Positions 48,996-57,876 of a stretch of DNA of 64,000 nt are shown one piece after another; within the stretch, counting starts at the first letter, position 1, and every line of letters starts with the position of its first letter. Under the pieces are notes generated by a model. The model did not search any database. It saw only the letters and a list, made by a program, of their open reading frames with translations, and was not told the origin of the DNA. The position numbers and the translations under genes were made by a program. Origin of the DNA: Campylobacter concisus (GTDB lineage Bacteria > Campylobacterota > Campylobacteria > Campylobacterales > Campylobacteraceae); contig NZ_CP049270.1 of the NCBI RefSeq assembly GCF_003048595.2, forward strand, positions 372,001-436,000. Direction: 5' to 3'.

Positions 48996-49990
48996 TTAAA
49001 AAATAGTGAGCTAGGCACCATTTTGCCGTTATCTCGTAAAAACAGCAAGACCTTTATCTCTTTAAACTCATCTGGGTCGCTACCTTCGATAGCCTCTCTT
49101 ACTTTATCAAGCATCTGAAGCTCAAATAGCGCATATACGTAAGCCTCATCAGCGTCAGCATGGATGCTTTTTAGCTTCTCAAAGATGCCGATAAATGCAT
49201 CTGGTTTTAGCTTATTTTTAAGCATTATAGCTACTTTGTCGTATTGTGCTTTTGTCACTTTTGCGTTGTTTAAAAGATCAAAAATTTCATCACTGCTTAG
49301 ATCGATCTCGTCATTTACAAAGCGGGTAATAATAAGCATTATATCTTCACTCGCTAGTTCAAAATTTAATCTTTTGATCTCGCTAAAAGAAGCTACTTTT
49401 ATGAGTTTATCAAATGCGGCTTTTTTAAGGCTCTCGTTTTGATCTTGATTTTTAAGTATGTCAAGATAGTAAGTAGGTAGTTGCTCGATTTTATTTAGCT
49501 CATTTAGGATATTTAACTTGCTATCTTTTGCTAGTCTAAATTTCTTTAGATCGACAATCTCTTTATTTTTTATACTTTTTATAGTTTGTAAGATATTGTT
49601 TATCTCGGCATCATCTACACCGACATCTTTAAGCTCGCCTACTGGTGAGATAGAACGAGTAAGCTGTGAGGCGATCTTGTAAGTATCGGTTTTAAAGTCT
49701 TTGTTGCTCTCAAAGCCAAGAAGTGTCTCTTTGGCTAAATCTTTATAAAGCTGGCTATCTTTTTTGATCCATTTTTTATATCTATAAAAAGCATATCCAT
49801 GATAAGCGATATGAAGTAGAGCAAGAAGTGCTAAAACAGCTACTGGAAGAGCGACCCAAATAGCAATTGGCAAAGTTATAGTTTGGCCTAAAAGCTCAAA
49901 TGTGTAATCAGAACTATTAAGAGAATAAGCAAGTCCTGCAACAACTACTATATAGATTATGCAATAGACGAGAAATTTTCTAGTTTTCAT
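48992..49990 (-). CDS. Membrane protein of unknown function, 332 aa
   Basis: I recognise no named domain. Two membrane helices lie near the N-terminus (LVYCIIYIVVVAGLAYSL and IAIWVALPVAVLALLALLHIA), followed by a large cytoplasmic part of about 240 residues that is almost wholly helical with many Lys, Asp and Leu (LNILNELNKIEQLPTYYLDI; ASEDIMLIITRFVNDEIDL). The spaced helices suggest a solenoid scaffold. It sits in the conserved accD-rlmH-dksA-X-dusB-recO operon; a membrane protein at this position is also present in C. jejuni as I recall. ATG after AAGGAG. Confidence 0.85.
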   Translation of the reverse strand: MKTRKFLVYCIIYIVVVAGLAYSLNSSDYTFELLGQTITLPIAIWVALPVAVLALLALLHIAYHGYAFYRYKKWIKKDSQLYKDLAKETLLGFESNKDFKTDTYKIASQLTRSISPVGELKDVGVDDAEINNILQTIKSIKNKEIVDLKKFRLAKDSKLNILNELNKIEQLPTYYLDILKNQDQNESLKKAAFDKLIKVASFSEIKRLNFELASEDIMLIITRFVNDEIDLSSDEIFDLLNNAKVTKAQYDKVAIMLKNKLKPDAFIGIFEKLKSIHADADEAYVYALFELQMLDKVREAIEGSDPDEFKEIKVLLFLRDNGKMVPSSLFFK

Positions 49991-49999
49991 ATTTTCTCC

Positions 50000-50356
50000 T
50001 TAGTTTTTTGCTGTTTTTTCGATTATTTCACGGCAAGTTATGCAGTATTTTGCATGCGGTTTTACCTTTAGTCGCGGTATGCTGATCTCCTCTTCGCACA
50101 TATCACAAATTCCATAAGTTTTATTTGCTATCTTCTCTAGTGCTTCATCTATCTCTGATAGCTCCGCTCTTTGTTGTGTCGAGATCGAATGCTCTATTAG
50201 CTGGTCTGTATTCACTGAAGCTATATCAAACTCATCGCTTACACCACTATCTCTTAAGCCATTTACTTCAACAGATGAATCATAGATATTTTTTTTGATC
50301 TGTAATTTTCTTTCTTCAAGTAATTTTTTAAAAAAATTTAGCTCAGTTTGTGTCAT
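50000..50356 (-). CDS. dksA: DksA/TraR-family C4 zinc-finger protein
   Basis: 118 residues: a coiled-coil N-terminus and a C-terminal zinc finger CDMCEEEI ... YCITCREI with four cysteines. DksA binds the RNA polymerase secondary channel with ppGpp to control stable RNA transcription. It has the acidic DEFDIASVNTDQLIEHS tip region, with Asp at the coiled-coil tip. The length is shorter than E. coli DksA (151), as usual in this genus. It is 9 bp from the following membrane-protein gene. Confidence 0.93.
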   Translation of the reverse strand: MTQTELNFFKKLLEERKLQIKKNIYDSSVEVNGLRDSGVSDEFDIASVNTDQLIEHSISTQQRAELSEIDEALEKIANKTYGICDMCEEEISIPRLKVKPHAKYCITCREIIEKTAKN

Positions 50357-50366
50357 TTATATTCCT

Positions 50367-50822
50367 TTATTTGTGATATGGATGGTTTGCATTTATGCAA
50401 AGTGCTCTAAAAATTTGCTCAAAAAGTACAAGCTTGGCAACCTTATGCGCCATCGTCATCTTGCTCAAACTTACGACTTTTTGTGCTTTATTTTTTAAAT
50501 TTTGGCTAAGGCCATAAGCTCCACCTATGAAAAAGTTAATTTGTGAATTTGAGTTTAAAATTTGTGCAAATTCTTGGCTGTCAAGTTGCAAACCATTTTC
50601 ATCAAGTATTACGCAAAATCCTTTTAAATTTGGCTCGTAAATTTCATCATAAGCTCTTAGCGCATCGCTTCTGCCAATACTTTGAGCTTTTGCTATTTTT
50701 TCATTGAAAAAGACTTTATCGTTTATCTTGGCAAATTTTGTACTCATTTTTATATATTCTTGTATTTCGTTTTCAAAGTTGTCACGTGATGATTTTTGAA
50801 TGCTAAAAACTGAAATTTCCAA
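50367..50822 (-). CDS. rlmH: 23S rRNA pseudouridine-1915 N3-methyltransferase RlmH
   Basis: 151-residue SPOUT methyltransferase. The C-terminal knot is visible as [39 protein letters not shown] and the end NANHPYHK, the family signature. It modifies the mature 70S ribosome at helix 69. The start is TTG, 2 bp after accD, and the gene is coupled to it. Confidence 0.95.
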   Translation of the reverse strand: MEISVFSIQKSSRDNFENEIQEYIKMSTKFAKINDKVFFNEKIAKAQSIGRSDALRAYDEIYEPNLKGFCVILDENGLQLDSQEFAQILNSNSQINFFIGGAYGLSQNLKNKAQKVVSLSKMTMAHKVAKLVLFEQIFRALCINANHPYHK

Positions 50823-50824
50823 AT

Positions 50825-51739
50825 TTAGCCTTTGGTTTTTAGCTTTAGTTCAAAGTTGTTTCCACTCTCATCTTGGTTATCTTTTTGATGTATTGTCTTA
50901 TTATTTGTGAGAAATTTAACCATATCGCTTATATATTTTTTATGTTCGCTTCTTGGCACAATAGCATCGATTAAGCCATGTTCTAATAAAAACTCGGCTC
51001 TTTGAAATCCCTCTGGAAGGTCAGCACCAATGGTTTGTTTGATGACCCTTTGACCAGCAAAGCCTATCAATGCGCCAGGTTCAGCGATTATTAGATCTCC
51101 AAGCCAAGCAAAAGAGGCACTAACACCACCCATCGTCGGATCAGTAAGTATTGAGATATAAGGTAACTTTGCTTCATCGAGTAGTTTTAAAGCAGCTGAT
51201 GTCTTTGACATTTGCATCAAAGAGAATGTACTCTCTTGCATTCTAGCTCCACCTGAAGCACTCACTATGACTAAAGCTTGGCATTTTTCTATTGCTCGTT
51301 TTATCGCTCTTACGATCTTTTCACCCTCAACTGAAGCTAGCGAACCACCCATGAAGCCAAAGTCAAAAACAACTAGCTGGATCTCTTGTCCGTCGCATTT
51401 ACCTTCGCCACATATCACTGAGCTTGTGCGTCCTGTTTTTTCTTTATTTTCTGTGATTCTTTTTTTGTATGATTTTTTATCAACAAAATTTAGTGGATCT
51501 ACCGGTTTTAAATTCGCGTCAAATTCTACAAAGCTATCTTCATCACAGATTAAATTTATACGATCGGTAGCTTTTAATCTCATATGATAGCCACATTTCG
51601 GACATACATTAAAACAAGCTTCAACTTCTTTGTAGTACATCAGTGAGTGACAATTGTCGCATTTTACCCAGTGTGTAGGCGCTTCTTCTGGACGAGGTTG
51701 AGCTTTTCTTATCTTTGAAAAAATATCTGAGAAATTCAT
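50825..51739 (-). CDS. accD: Acetyl-CoA carboxylase carboxyltransferase subunit beta
   Basis: 304 residues, carboxyltransferase beta with the N-terminal zinc ribbon ([19 protein letters not shown] then CPKCG) and crotonase-fold core ([51 protein letters not shown]). With AccA it forms malonyl-CoA. I prefer ATG 51739 (MNFSDIFSK); a GTG four codons upstream would add MGKN. It heads the minus-strand operon. Confidence 0.95.
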   Translation of the reverse strand: MNFSDIFSKIRKAQPRPEEAPTHWVKCDNCHSLMYYKEVEACFNVCPKCGYHMRLKATDRINLICDEDSFVEFDANLKPVDPLNFVDKKSYKKRITENKEKTGRTSSVICGEGKCDGQEIQLVVFDFGFMGGSLASVEGEKIVRAIKRAIEKCQALVIVSASGGARMQESTFSLMQMSKTSAALKLLDEAKLPYISILTDPTMGGVSASFAWLGDLIIAEPGALIGFAGQRVIKQTIGADLPEGFQRAEFLLEHGLIDAIVPRSEHKKYISDMVKFLTNNKTIHQKDNQDESGNNFELKLKTKG

Positions 51740-51770
51740 ATTTTTACCCACTTATATTAAAAATTGTGGG

Positions 51771-51776
51771 ATTATA
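51771..51776 (-). promoter_or_regulatory. -10 element for the accD operon
   Basis: On the minus strand TATAAT preceded by GA lies 31 bp upstream of the accD ATG. It would drive accD-rlmH-dksA-X-dusB-recO. Confidence 0.55.
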
Positions 51777-51832
51777 TCTAATGTTTGCCTTGCTTTTTCT
51801 TATATGACTTAAAGTTTGTTTATTTGTAGAGG

Positions 51833-51860
51833 TTTAAAGGGGTAAGTTGGCCCCTTTAAA
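51833..51860 (-). terminator. Hairpin between bamA and accD
   Basis: TTTAAAGGGG (51833-51842) and CCCCTTTAAA (51851-51860) form a perfect 10-bp stem with an eight-base loop. It lies 10 bp downstream of bamA and 57 bp before the accD -10. A T-rich run falls before rather than after the stem on the bamA strand, so termination is likely but not a textbook case. Confidence 0.6.
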
Positions 51861-51870
51861 AAATATCTTG

Positions 51871-54126
51871 TTAGAAGCGTCTTCCGATAGTAAATTCAAA
51901 TGTATTTGTATCATCGCCCTCTTTAGGTTTAAGAGCTTTTGCAAAGATTAGTTGAAGTGGTCCAATAGGAGTTATCCATTCTATGCCGGTTCCAACTGAA
52001 GATCTTTTTATCTCATTTAGGCTATTCTCACCGATCATGCCGTAGTCATAAAATACAACACCACGCATTTTGACACGATCTATTATAGGGAAGCTTATTT
52101 CAGCTGAATTATTAAACGAAGTTTCGCCACCATATTCGTAGTAGTCGCCATTATATTTTACCTTTGGAGATACGGTTCTACTCTCGTAACCACGTAAGCT
52201 TCTTATACCACCAAGGTAAAGTCTTTCGTTGATTGGAGTATATCCTCTTTCCCAAATTTTGCCAAAGCTTGCTTTGTATCTTAAGATAAGATCGTAGTCG
52301 ATGTATTCTCTAAGACCTAGATAATAGTTGAAATTTGTGCGATTTTTGATAAAGTCTATATCGCCACCAAGTCCAGCTATCTCAAATGATGTACTAGCTA
52401 TGATGCCACGTCTTGGCAAGTAATAATCATCGGTGCTATTATATGTTAAAGCCGGAGTTATAGCGCTTTTTATAGCCTTGCCTTCTCTATAAATTTCTTT
52501 TCCAGTTTTTTCGTTGATATTTTTTAGCTCATCATCTTTTAGAGTAACTTTACTTTGCTCGATATTATAAGTAAGTGATGCACTTAAATTTCTAGTTAAT
52601 TTTCTACCAAGTGTTGTGCTAAAGCCGTAGCTTCTCTCTTTATATGTTCTCCAGTCATAGTCATTTGCGTAAAGTGTTCCACCAAGGCTATACTCTGAGT
52701 CAAAAATTCTTGGGTTTGTAAGACTTATCTGGCCTGAAAGCTCTCTGTCGCTCTTATCTACGCTTACTTGTCCTTGAAGACCAGAGCCAAAGATATTTGT
52801 ATCAGAAAGTGCTGCATTTAGTAGTAGTCCGTCACTGCTGCCGTATCCGATACCGCCGCTTATTGAGCCAGTTGAGGCTTCTTTTACTTTTACTTTTAGA
52901 TCGACTGTATTTTTATCGACTGGATCTTCTTCTATCTCGACATCGTCAAAGTAGCTTGTTCTTTTTAGCGCATCTTTTGAGTCTTGAAGGTCGGTTCTAC
53001 TATATAAATTTCCTTCAGTTAGATAAAGTTCGCGTCTTACAACGCGGTCAACAGTCCTATCGTTTCCTGAAATTTGAACATTTCTTATATATACTTTTTC
53101 TCCAGGATCGACTTCATAGTCAATATCGACAGTTTTATTTTCATCAAATTTATCAGTCTTTGGATAGACTTTTACAAATGCATAACCTTTATCAGCAACC
53201 ATATCATCGAGCTTTTTCATATCTTGGCGAAGCCTTGCTGAGTTCATCGTATCGCCAGCCTCAAGTCTAAAGTCATCTATGATCTTTTTAGTATCAAGTC
53301 CTAGCTCTTCAGGTGCTGTGATGCTTACATTTGAAACCTTATAAGGCTCGCCCTCGTGGATGTAGTATGTAAGATCAGCTGTGTAGTTATCAAATGACGC
53401 ATTTAGGTAAGGTGATGAAACTGTCGCATCTAGATAACCTTTTTGAAAATATTTATCTTGAATCCTTGCTGGGTCGTTTTCAAGTTCAAAAAGTTTAACT
53501 TTTCCGTCGTTTCTGCCCCAAAGCCAGCCCATAAATTCTCTACTTTTGTTTGCAACTACTGGCTCGATATCGTCATAGTCAAATTCTTTTGCCCCGACTA
53601 AATTTACATTTTTGATTATCATATTTTCGCCGCGGTTTATGTTGAGTGTTATAAAAAGTGAGCTGTCGTTATCTGCAACTGGTTGTTTTTCTACGTCTAC
53701 AACGGTATCAAAATAACCCTTTGACTCATAATACTGACGAATTCTCTCTTTAGTTTTTTCTATTGTAAGCTCATCATACATATTGCCTGGTTTGATGTTG
53801 ATTAGCGACTCGATCGCAGTTTTATCATTTGTTACAACACCTTTTAGATCAACTCTCGCAACACTTGGCTTCTCTTTTACAGCTACTAAAAGATTGCCAT
53901 TGCCTGTATCTTCTATGTAGATATCGTCGAAATAATTTTGTTTGTATAAATTTGTGATCGCCTTATCGCTAAGCTTTGGAGTCAGATCCTGACCGACTTT
54001 TAAGCCCATTATTTGGCTTGCTACTTCAGGCGAAAGGTGAATTAGGCCTTTAAAATTTATTGACTGGATTGTTTGTGCACTTAGGCCGCTGAAAGCTAAT
54101 GCTAATAAAAATAATTTCTTTTTCAT
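51871..54126 (-). CDS. bamA: Outer membrane protein assembly factor BamA
   Basis: 751 residues: signal peptide (LFLLALAFSGLSAQ), five POTRA domains (about 20-400) seen as IQSINFKGLIHLSPEVA, VARVDLKGVVTNDKTA, IIKNVNLVGAKEFDYDD, YKVSNVSITAPEELGLD and VYIRNVQISGNDRTVDRVVR, and a C-terminal 16-strand barrel. Loop L6 has the hallmark YLGGIRSLRGYE, and the protein ends EFTIGRRF with a final aromatic. It inserts beta-barrel proteins. Only BamA itself is seen; no other Bam subunit is nearby. Confidence 0.97.
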   Translation of the reverse strand: MKKKLFLLALAFSGLSAQTIQSINFKGLIHLSPEVASQIMGLKVGQDLTPKLSDKAITNLYKQNYFDDIYIEDTGNGNLLVAVKEKPSVARVDLKGVVTNDKTAIESLINIKPGNMYDELTIEKTKERIRQYYESKGYFDTVVDVEKQPVADNDSSLFITLNINRGENMIIKNVNLVGAKEFDYDDIEPVVANKSREFMGWLWGRNDGKVKLFELENDPARIQDKYFQKGYLDATVSSPYLNASFDNYTADLTYYIHEGEPYKVSNVSITAPEELGLDTKKIIDDFRLEAGDTMNSARLRQDMKKLDDMVADKGYAFVKVYPKTDKFDENKTVDIDYEVDPGEKVYIRNVQISGNDRTVDRVVRRELYLTEGNLYSRTDLQDSKDALKRTSYFDDVEIEEDPVDKNTVDLKVKVKEASTGSISGGIGYGSSDGLLLNAALSDTNIFGSGLQGQVSVDKSDRELSGQISLTNPRIFDSEYSLGGTLYANDYDWRTYKERSYGFSTTLGRKLTRNLSASLTYNIEQSKVTLKDDELKNINEKTGKEIYREGKAIKSAITPALTYNSTDDYYLPRRGIIASTSFEIAGLGGDIDFIKNRTNFNYYLGLREYIDYDLILRYKASFGKIWERGYTPINERLYLGGIRSLRGYESRTVSPKVKYNGDYYEYGGETSFNNSAEISFPIIDRVKMRGVVFYDYGMIGENSLNEIKRSSVGTGIEWITPIGPLQLIFAKALKPKEGDDTNTFEFTIGRRF

Positions 54127-54146
54127 TAAATTTAACCTAGAGTTTT

Positions 54147-54201
54147 AGTATAAATGCGTATAATATCATATTTTATTTTTAATAAATTTAAATTTTATAA
54201 T
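54147..54201. promoter_or_regulatory. Divergent promoter region between bamA and tyrA
   Basis: For bamA, TATACT on the minus strand (54147-54152) lies about 20 bp before ATG 54126. For tyrA, TATAAT occurs at 54159-54164 and again at 54196-54201; the second is only 14 bp from the start, so the first is more likely. All in the 89-bp gap. Confidence 0.45.
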
Positions 54202-54215
54202 TTTGAAGGTTTTTT

Positions 54216-55046
54216 ATGAAAATAGGTATCATCGGACTTGGTCTTATGGGTGGCTCACTTGGGCTAGCATTAAAAGATGAAAAATTAATCTCTTGTGTTA
54301 GTGGATATGACAAAGATGAAAATCATAGCAAAAAGGCCTTAGAGCTTGGCTTGGTGCATGAAATTTTAAGCATTGACGAGATGAAAAAGAAGTGTGACAT
54401 CATCTTTTTGGCTGTGCCAGTCGAGGCTATCGTGAGCATCGTGCAAAATTTAACCGATATTAGCGAAGATACAACTATCATTGATTTTGGCTCAACCAAA
54501 CAAAAGATAATAGAAGCTGTGCCAGAAAAAATTCGTAAAAATTTCATCCCAGCTCATCCAATGGCAGGTACTGAGTATTCTGGTCCAGAGGCTGCCTTTA
54601 AATCACTTTACACAGGAGCAACTGTTATCGTTTGTGACTTTGCAGAAAGTTCAGAAAAGCATGTCAAAAGAAGCGTTGAGCTATTTTCTTGCCTTGGTAT
54701 GAAAATCATTTTTATGAGTGCGAAAGAGCATGATCATCACGTGGGTCTTATTTCGCATTTGCCGCATGCTATTGCGTTTTCGCTTGCTAGTGGGATTTTA
54801 AAAGAGGAAGACAAAAGACACATCGTAGCGCTTGGCGGACCTACATTTAAGGGCATGATACGTGTCGCAAAGAGTTCGCCTTTTATGTGGAGCGATATTT
54901 TTAAGCAAAATAAAAATAATGTTGTTGAAGCCATAAATATGTTTGAAAAAGAGCTAAATTTGTGCAAAGATCTCATCAAAGATGAACGCTGGGATGAGCT
55001 TTTTGCATGGATGAGCGATGCTAGAGCTGTAAGAGAAATTTTGTAA
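54216..55046 (+). CDS. tyrA: Prephenate dehydrogenase
   Basis: 276 residues. N-terminal NAD+ motif IGIIGLGLMGGSLGLALKD, VPVEAIVSIV, PAHPMAGTEYSGPEAA with the catalytic histidine region, and LISHLPHAIAFSLASG. Converts prephenate to 4-hydroxyphenylpyruvate for tyrosine. No fused chorismate mutase or ACT domain, so no obvious tyrosine feedback domain. Confidence 0.95.
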   Translation: MKIGIIGLGLMGGSLGLALKDEKLISCVSGYDKDENHSKKALELGLVHEILSIDEMKKKCDIIFLAVPVEAIVSIVQNLTDISEDTTIIDFGSTKQKIIEAVPEKIRKNFIPAHPMAGTEYSGPEAAFKSLYTGATVIVCDFAESSEKHVKRSVELFSCLGMKIIFMSAKEHDHHVGLISHLPHAIAFSLASGILKEEDKRHIVALGGPTFKGMIRVAKSSPFMWSDIFKQNKNNVVEAINMFEKELNLCKDLIKDERWDELFAWMSDARAVREIL

Positions 55047-55073
55047 TTAACTAAAAATTTATTGATTTACGTG

Positions 55074-55079
55074 TAAAAT
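55074..55079 (+). promoter_or_regulatory. -10 element for the M23 peptidase gene
   Basis: TAAAAT in GTGTAAAATTTTGCAAA, 29 bp before the start and closely matching the element before ileS at 591-606. The preceding TTGATTTAC is AT-rich without a clear -35. Confidence 0.4.
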
Positions 55080-55108
55080 TTTGCAAATTGAATTTAAGGT
55101 AAAAATAT

Positions 55109-56479
55109 ATGTATAGACGTGGAATTGGCGGTTTTGGTATTGTTGTGCTTTTGCTAATTTTAATCTTAGCCGGTGGTTTTGGCTATGCTTTGATGTCAAA
55201 AGATTTTGAGCGAAATGAACCGATAATCGGTGTTGCTGATAAAGTTTATTGGAATCTTAGAACCCCAATGAATATCAAATTTAAAGACGATAGTGGTATA
55301 AAATTTGTACGAATTAGTATGAATGATGGGAAAAATGATCTAAATTTGTTAAATCAAATCATACAAAATCCAAGTACTGAGCTTGATGTAAATTTAACCT
55401 TTCCAAAGACTGGCTTTTTTGCTCAAAAAGATACCTATGAGATGAATATCGAAGCTGTAGATACTAGCAAATGGAGTTTTTTTACTGGCAATAAAGCTAG
55501 TAAAAAGGTTGAAGTGGTGCTTGATACTTCAAAGCCTGATCTTTACGTGCTTTCGCAGTCTTATTCTATCTCAAAAGGTGGTAGTGCGGTTGTGGTCTTT
55601 AGAGCGACTGATAATCAGCTAAAAGAGGTTTATGTGCAGACAAATTTTGGTAAGAAATTTAAAGCTGTCCCATTTTATAAAGAGGGCTTTTATGCAGCAC
55701 TCGTTGCTTGGCCAGTTCAGGTTGAAAATTTTAGTGCTGAGGTCATTGCAAGAGACTTTGCAGGCAATGAAAGCAAGTCACATGTCAGATATTTTTACGA
55801 AAATGTAAAGTATAAAACTTCAACTATTGCATTAAATGATAGATTTTTAGATGGTAAGATAGTTGATCTAACTGATCAATATGCAAAAGATCCAAGTGCA
55901 CTTTCAAGACTTGAGAAAATGAGATTTGTCAATGAAACGCTTAGAAATTCAAACGAAGAAAAAATAACAGCACTTACTACAAATCCTGGTGATGAGATGT
56001 TAACTGACTTTAGTGTGACACCATTTTATCCACTAAGAAATGGTAAAAAAGTGGCTGACTTCGCCGATCACCGATACTACACATATAATAACGAGCAAGT
56101 AAGCGAATCTTGGCATATGGGAATAGACTTTGCAAGTGTGGCAGCAGCTCCTATAATAGCTAGTAATGCTGGTCGTGTCGTACTAGCATCTGAAAATGGA
56201 ATTTATGGATTAAATATTGTGATCGATCATGGATTTGGGCTTTATTCGCTTTATGGACACTGCTCAAGCGCTAGAGTAAAAGAGGGCGATATGGTGGCAG
56301 CTGGCGATCAGATAGGTACTACTGGAACTAGTGGTCTTGCACTTGGCGATCACCTTCACTTTGGAATTTTGGTTCAAGGCGAAGAGGTAAGACCACAACA
56401 ATGGATGGACAAAAAGTGGATAAAAGACAATATCACAAGTGTCTTAGATGCTGCAAAAGCGATGATAGACAAGAACTAA
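55109..56479 (+). CDS. Membrane-anchored M23-family (LytM) peptidoglycan endopeptidase
   Basis: 456 residues: N-terminal membrane anchor (GIVVLLLILILAGGFGYALM), a large beta-rich periplasmic region (about 35-330) and a C-terminal LytM domain with zinc ligands in WHMGIDFAS (His, Asp) and LHFGILV (His), plus the catalytic YGHCSS. It resembles the endopeptidases that set helical cell shape in Helicobacter (Csd family) and Campylobacter; which crosslink it cuts is not shown. Zinc residues are intact, so it should be active. Lies between tyrA and lpxC. Confidence 0.9.
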   Translation: MYRRGIGGFGIVVLLLILILAGGFGYALMSKDFERNEPIIGVADKVYWNLRTPMNIKFKDDSGIKFVRISMNDGKNDLNLLNQIIQNPSTELDVNLTFPKTGFFAQKDTYEMNIEAVDTSKWSFFTGNKASKKVEVVLDTSKPDLYVLSQSYSISKGGSAVVVFRATDNQLKEVYVQTNFGKKFKAVPFYKEGFYAALVAWPVQVENFSAEVIARDFAGNESKSHVRYFYENVKYKTSTIALNDRFLDGKIVDLTDQYAKDPSALSRLEKMRFVNETLRNSNEEKITALTTNPGDEMLTDFSVTPFYPLRNGKKVADFADHRYYTYNNEQVSESWHMGIDFASVAAAPIIASNAGRVVLASENGIYGLNIVIDHGFGLYSLYGHCSSARVKEGDMVAAGDQIGTTGTSGLALGDHLHFGILVQGEEVRPQQWMDKKWIKDNITSVLDAAKAMIDKN

Positions 56480-56540
56480 AAATTTGCAAAATTGATTTTT
56501 TAGTGCTATCATAAGCGCATTAAAAATATAAGGAAAATTC

Positions 56541-57425
56541 TTGAAACAAACTACTATCGCAAGACGCGTTGAGACCGTTGGTATAGGGCTTCATAAAGGT
56601 GAGCCGATAAGACTTATACTAGAACCTCTTGATGCAAATTCTGGTATTATTTTGCACCGCGAAGATCTTGGTATTAGTTTTAAAGCTGAACCTAAAAATG
56701 TTATAAATACGCAAATGGCAACCGTTGTTGGTAACGAAAAGGGCTTTATTAGTACGATCGAACACCTGATGTCAGCCATAAATGGTTATGGCATTGATAA
56801 TATTAGAATCTCTGTTGATGCAAATGAAATTCCAGTGATGGATGGCAGTGCAATAAGCTTTTGCATGCTACTTGATGAAGCTGGCATAAGATATCTTGAT
56901 GCTGGCAAAAAAGTAATTCTTGTTAGGCGCGAAGTTGAAGTCGTTGAGGGTTCTAAATTTGTACGAACTTCACCTTCAAGAAGTCCAAAATTTGACTATA
57001 CGATAAAATTTGATCATCCAGTTATTGGTGAACAAAGATATGTTTTTGATTTTAGTAAAAGCTCTTTTATAAAAAATATAGCTCGTGCTAGAACTTTTGG
57101 CTTTTTAAAAGATTTACAACGTTTACAAGCTCAAAATTTAGCCCTTGGTGCATCACTTGATAATGCCGTGGCAATCGATGATACGCATATTCTAAATCCA
57201 GAAGGTTTGAGATTTGAAAATGAGTTTGTAAGGCACAAAATTTTAGATGCGATTGGTGATTTAAGCTTGCTTGGAGCGCCTTTATTGGGCGATTATACAG
57301 CATTTGCTGGAAGTCACGATCTAAATCACAAATTAACTCTTGCTTTGATGGCCGATGAGAAAAGCTACGAGATCGCAACTCTAAATGGCGAACTTTTAAA
57401 AGAGTATCAAAAGGTATTTGCATAG
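56541..57425 (+). CDS. lpxC: UDP-3-O-acyl-N-acetylglucosamine deacetylase
   Basis: 294-residue zinc enzyme for the committed step of lipid A synthesis. It starts KQTTIARRVETVGIGLHKG; ligands lie in STIEHLMSAINGYGIDN (His) and EFVRHKILDAIGDLSLLG (His, Asp), with the general-base histidine late in FAGSHDLNHKL. The start is TTG after AAGGA. Its TAG is overlapped by the next gene's probable non-AUG start. Confidence 0.97.
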   Translation: MKQTTIARRVETVGIGLHKGEPIRLILEPLDANSGIILHREDLGISFKAEPKNVINTQMATVVGNEKGFISTIEHLMSAINGYGIDNIRISVDANEIPVMDGSAISFCMLLDEAGIRYLDAGKKVILVRREVEVVEGSKFVRTSPSRSPKFDYTIKFDHPVIGEQRYVFDFSKSSFIKNIARARTFGFLKDLQRLQAQNLALGASLDNAVAIDDTHILNPEGLRFENEFVRHKILDAIGDLSLLGAPLLGDYTAFAGSHDLNHKLTLALMADEKSYEIATLNGELLKEYQKVFA

Positions 57426-57868
57426 AAAATATTGAAATTTTAGTTGTCTCTTTATCGACTCCGCTCTTGGTTGGAGTTTATAAAGACGGCGTAAAATTTG
57501 ATGAAATTATGACTGATGAACATGTCAGTGAAGCTTTGATAAAAATCTTAGAAAATTTATCCTCTAAATTTAATATCACAAAAATTATCTATGCAAATAC
57601 GCCAGGAAGCTTTATGGGGCTAAAGGTGGCCTATGTCATTTTAAAGACTTTCTCTTTAGCAAAGGGTTGCGAATTTTATGCGGTTAGCGGCTTTAGCTTA
57701 AATGGCAGCCAAGCGATCAGAGCAAATAAAAATTTAAGCTTTGTTTTAAAAGATGGCAAAATTTTACTTGAAAAAGTAGGGCCAGTAGGATTTATTTTGC
57801 CTTTAAATTTAGATGAATTAAAACTAAATTCAGATACACTTCCAGATTATATCATCCAAGCAGTTTAG
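57422..57868 (+). CDS. tsaB: TsaB-like protein (N-terminal domain only; non-AUG start)
   Basis: About 149 residues resembling the N-terminal ASKHA half of TsaB, the scaffold for tRNA t6A synthesis. The first strand ENIEILVVSLSTPLLVGVY and NTPGSFMGLKVAYVILKTF are recognisable. No ATG, GTG or TTG lies in frame between a stop at 57356 and TTG 57467, and starting at 57467 would lose the conserved first strand. ATA 57422, overlapping the lpxC stop, has AAAAGG 7 bp upstream; ATT 57431 is another choice. The second TsaB domain is absent (E. coli TsaB is about 231 aa), as seems usual in this genus. Confidence 0.7.
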   Translation: MENIEILVVSLSTPLLVGVYKDGVKFDEIMTDEHVSEALIKILENLSSKFNITKIIYANTPGSFMGLKVAYVILKTFSLAKGCEFYAVSGFSLNGSQAIRANKNLSFVLKDGKILLEKVGPVGFILPLNLDELKLNSDTLPDYIIQAV

Positions 57869-57876
57869 GAGAAATT

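Noticed and set aside
52797-53270. 157-codon plus-strand frame opposite bamA
   Set aside because: Its product is a Leu/Arg/Tyr/Gln-rich shadow of the POTRA coding sequence and has no ribosome site.
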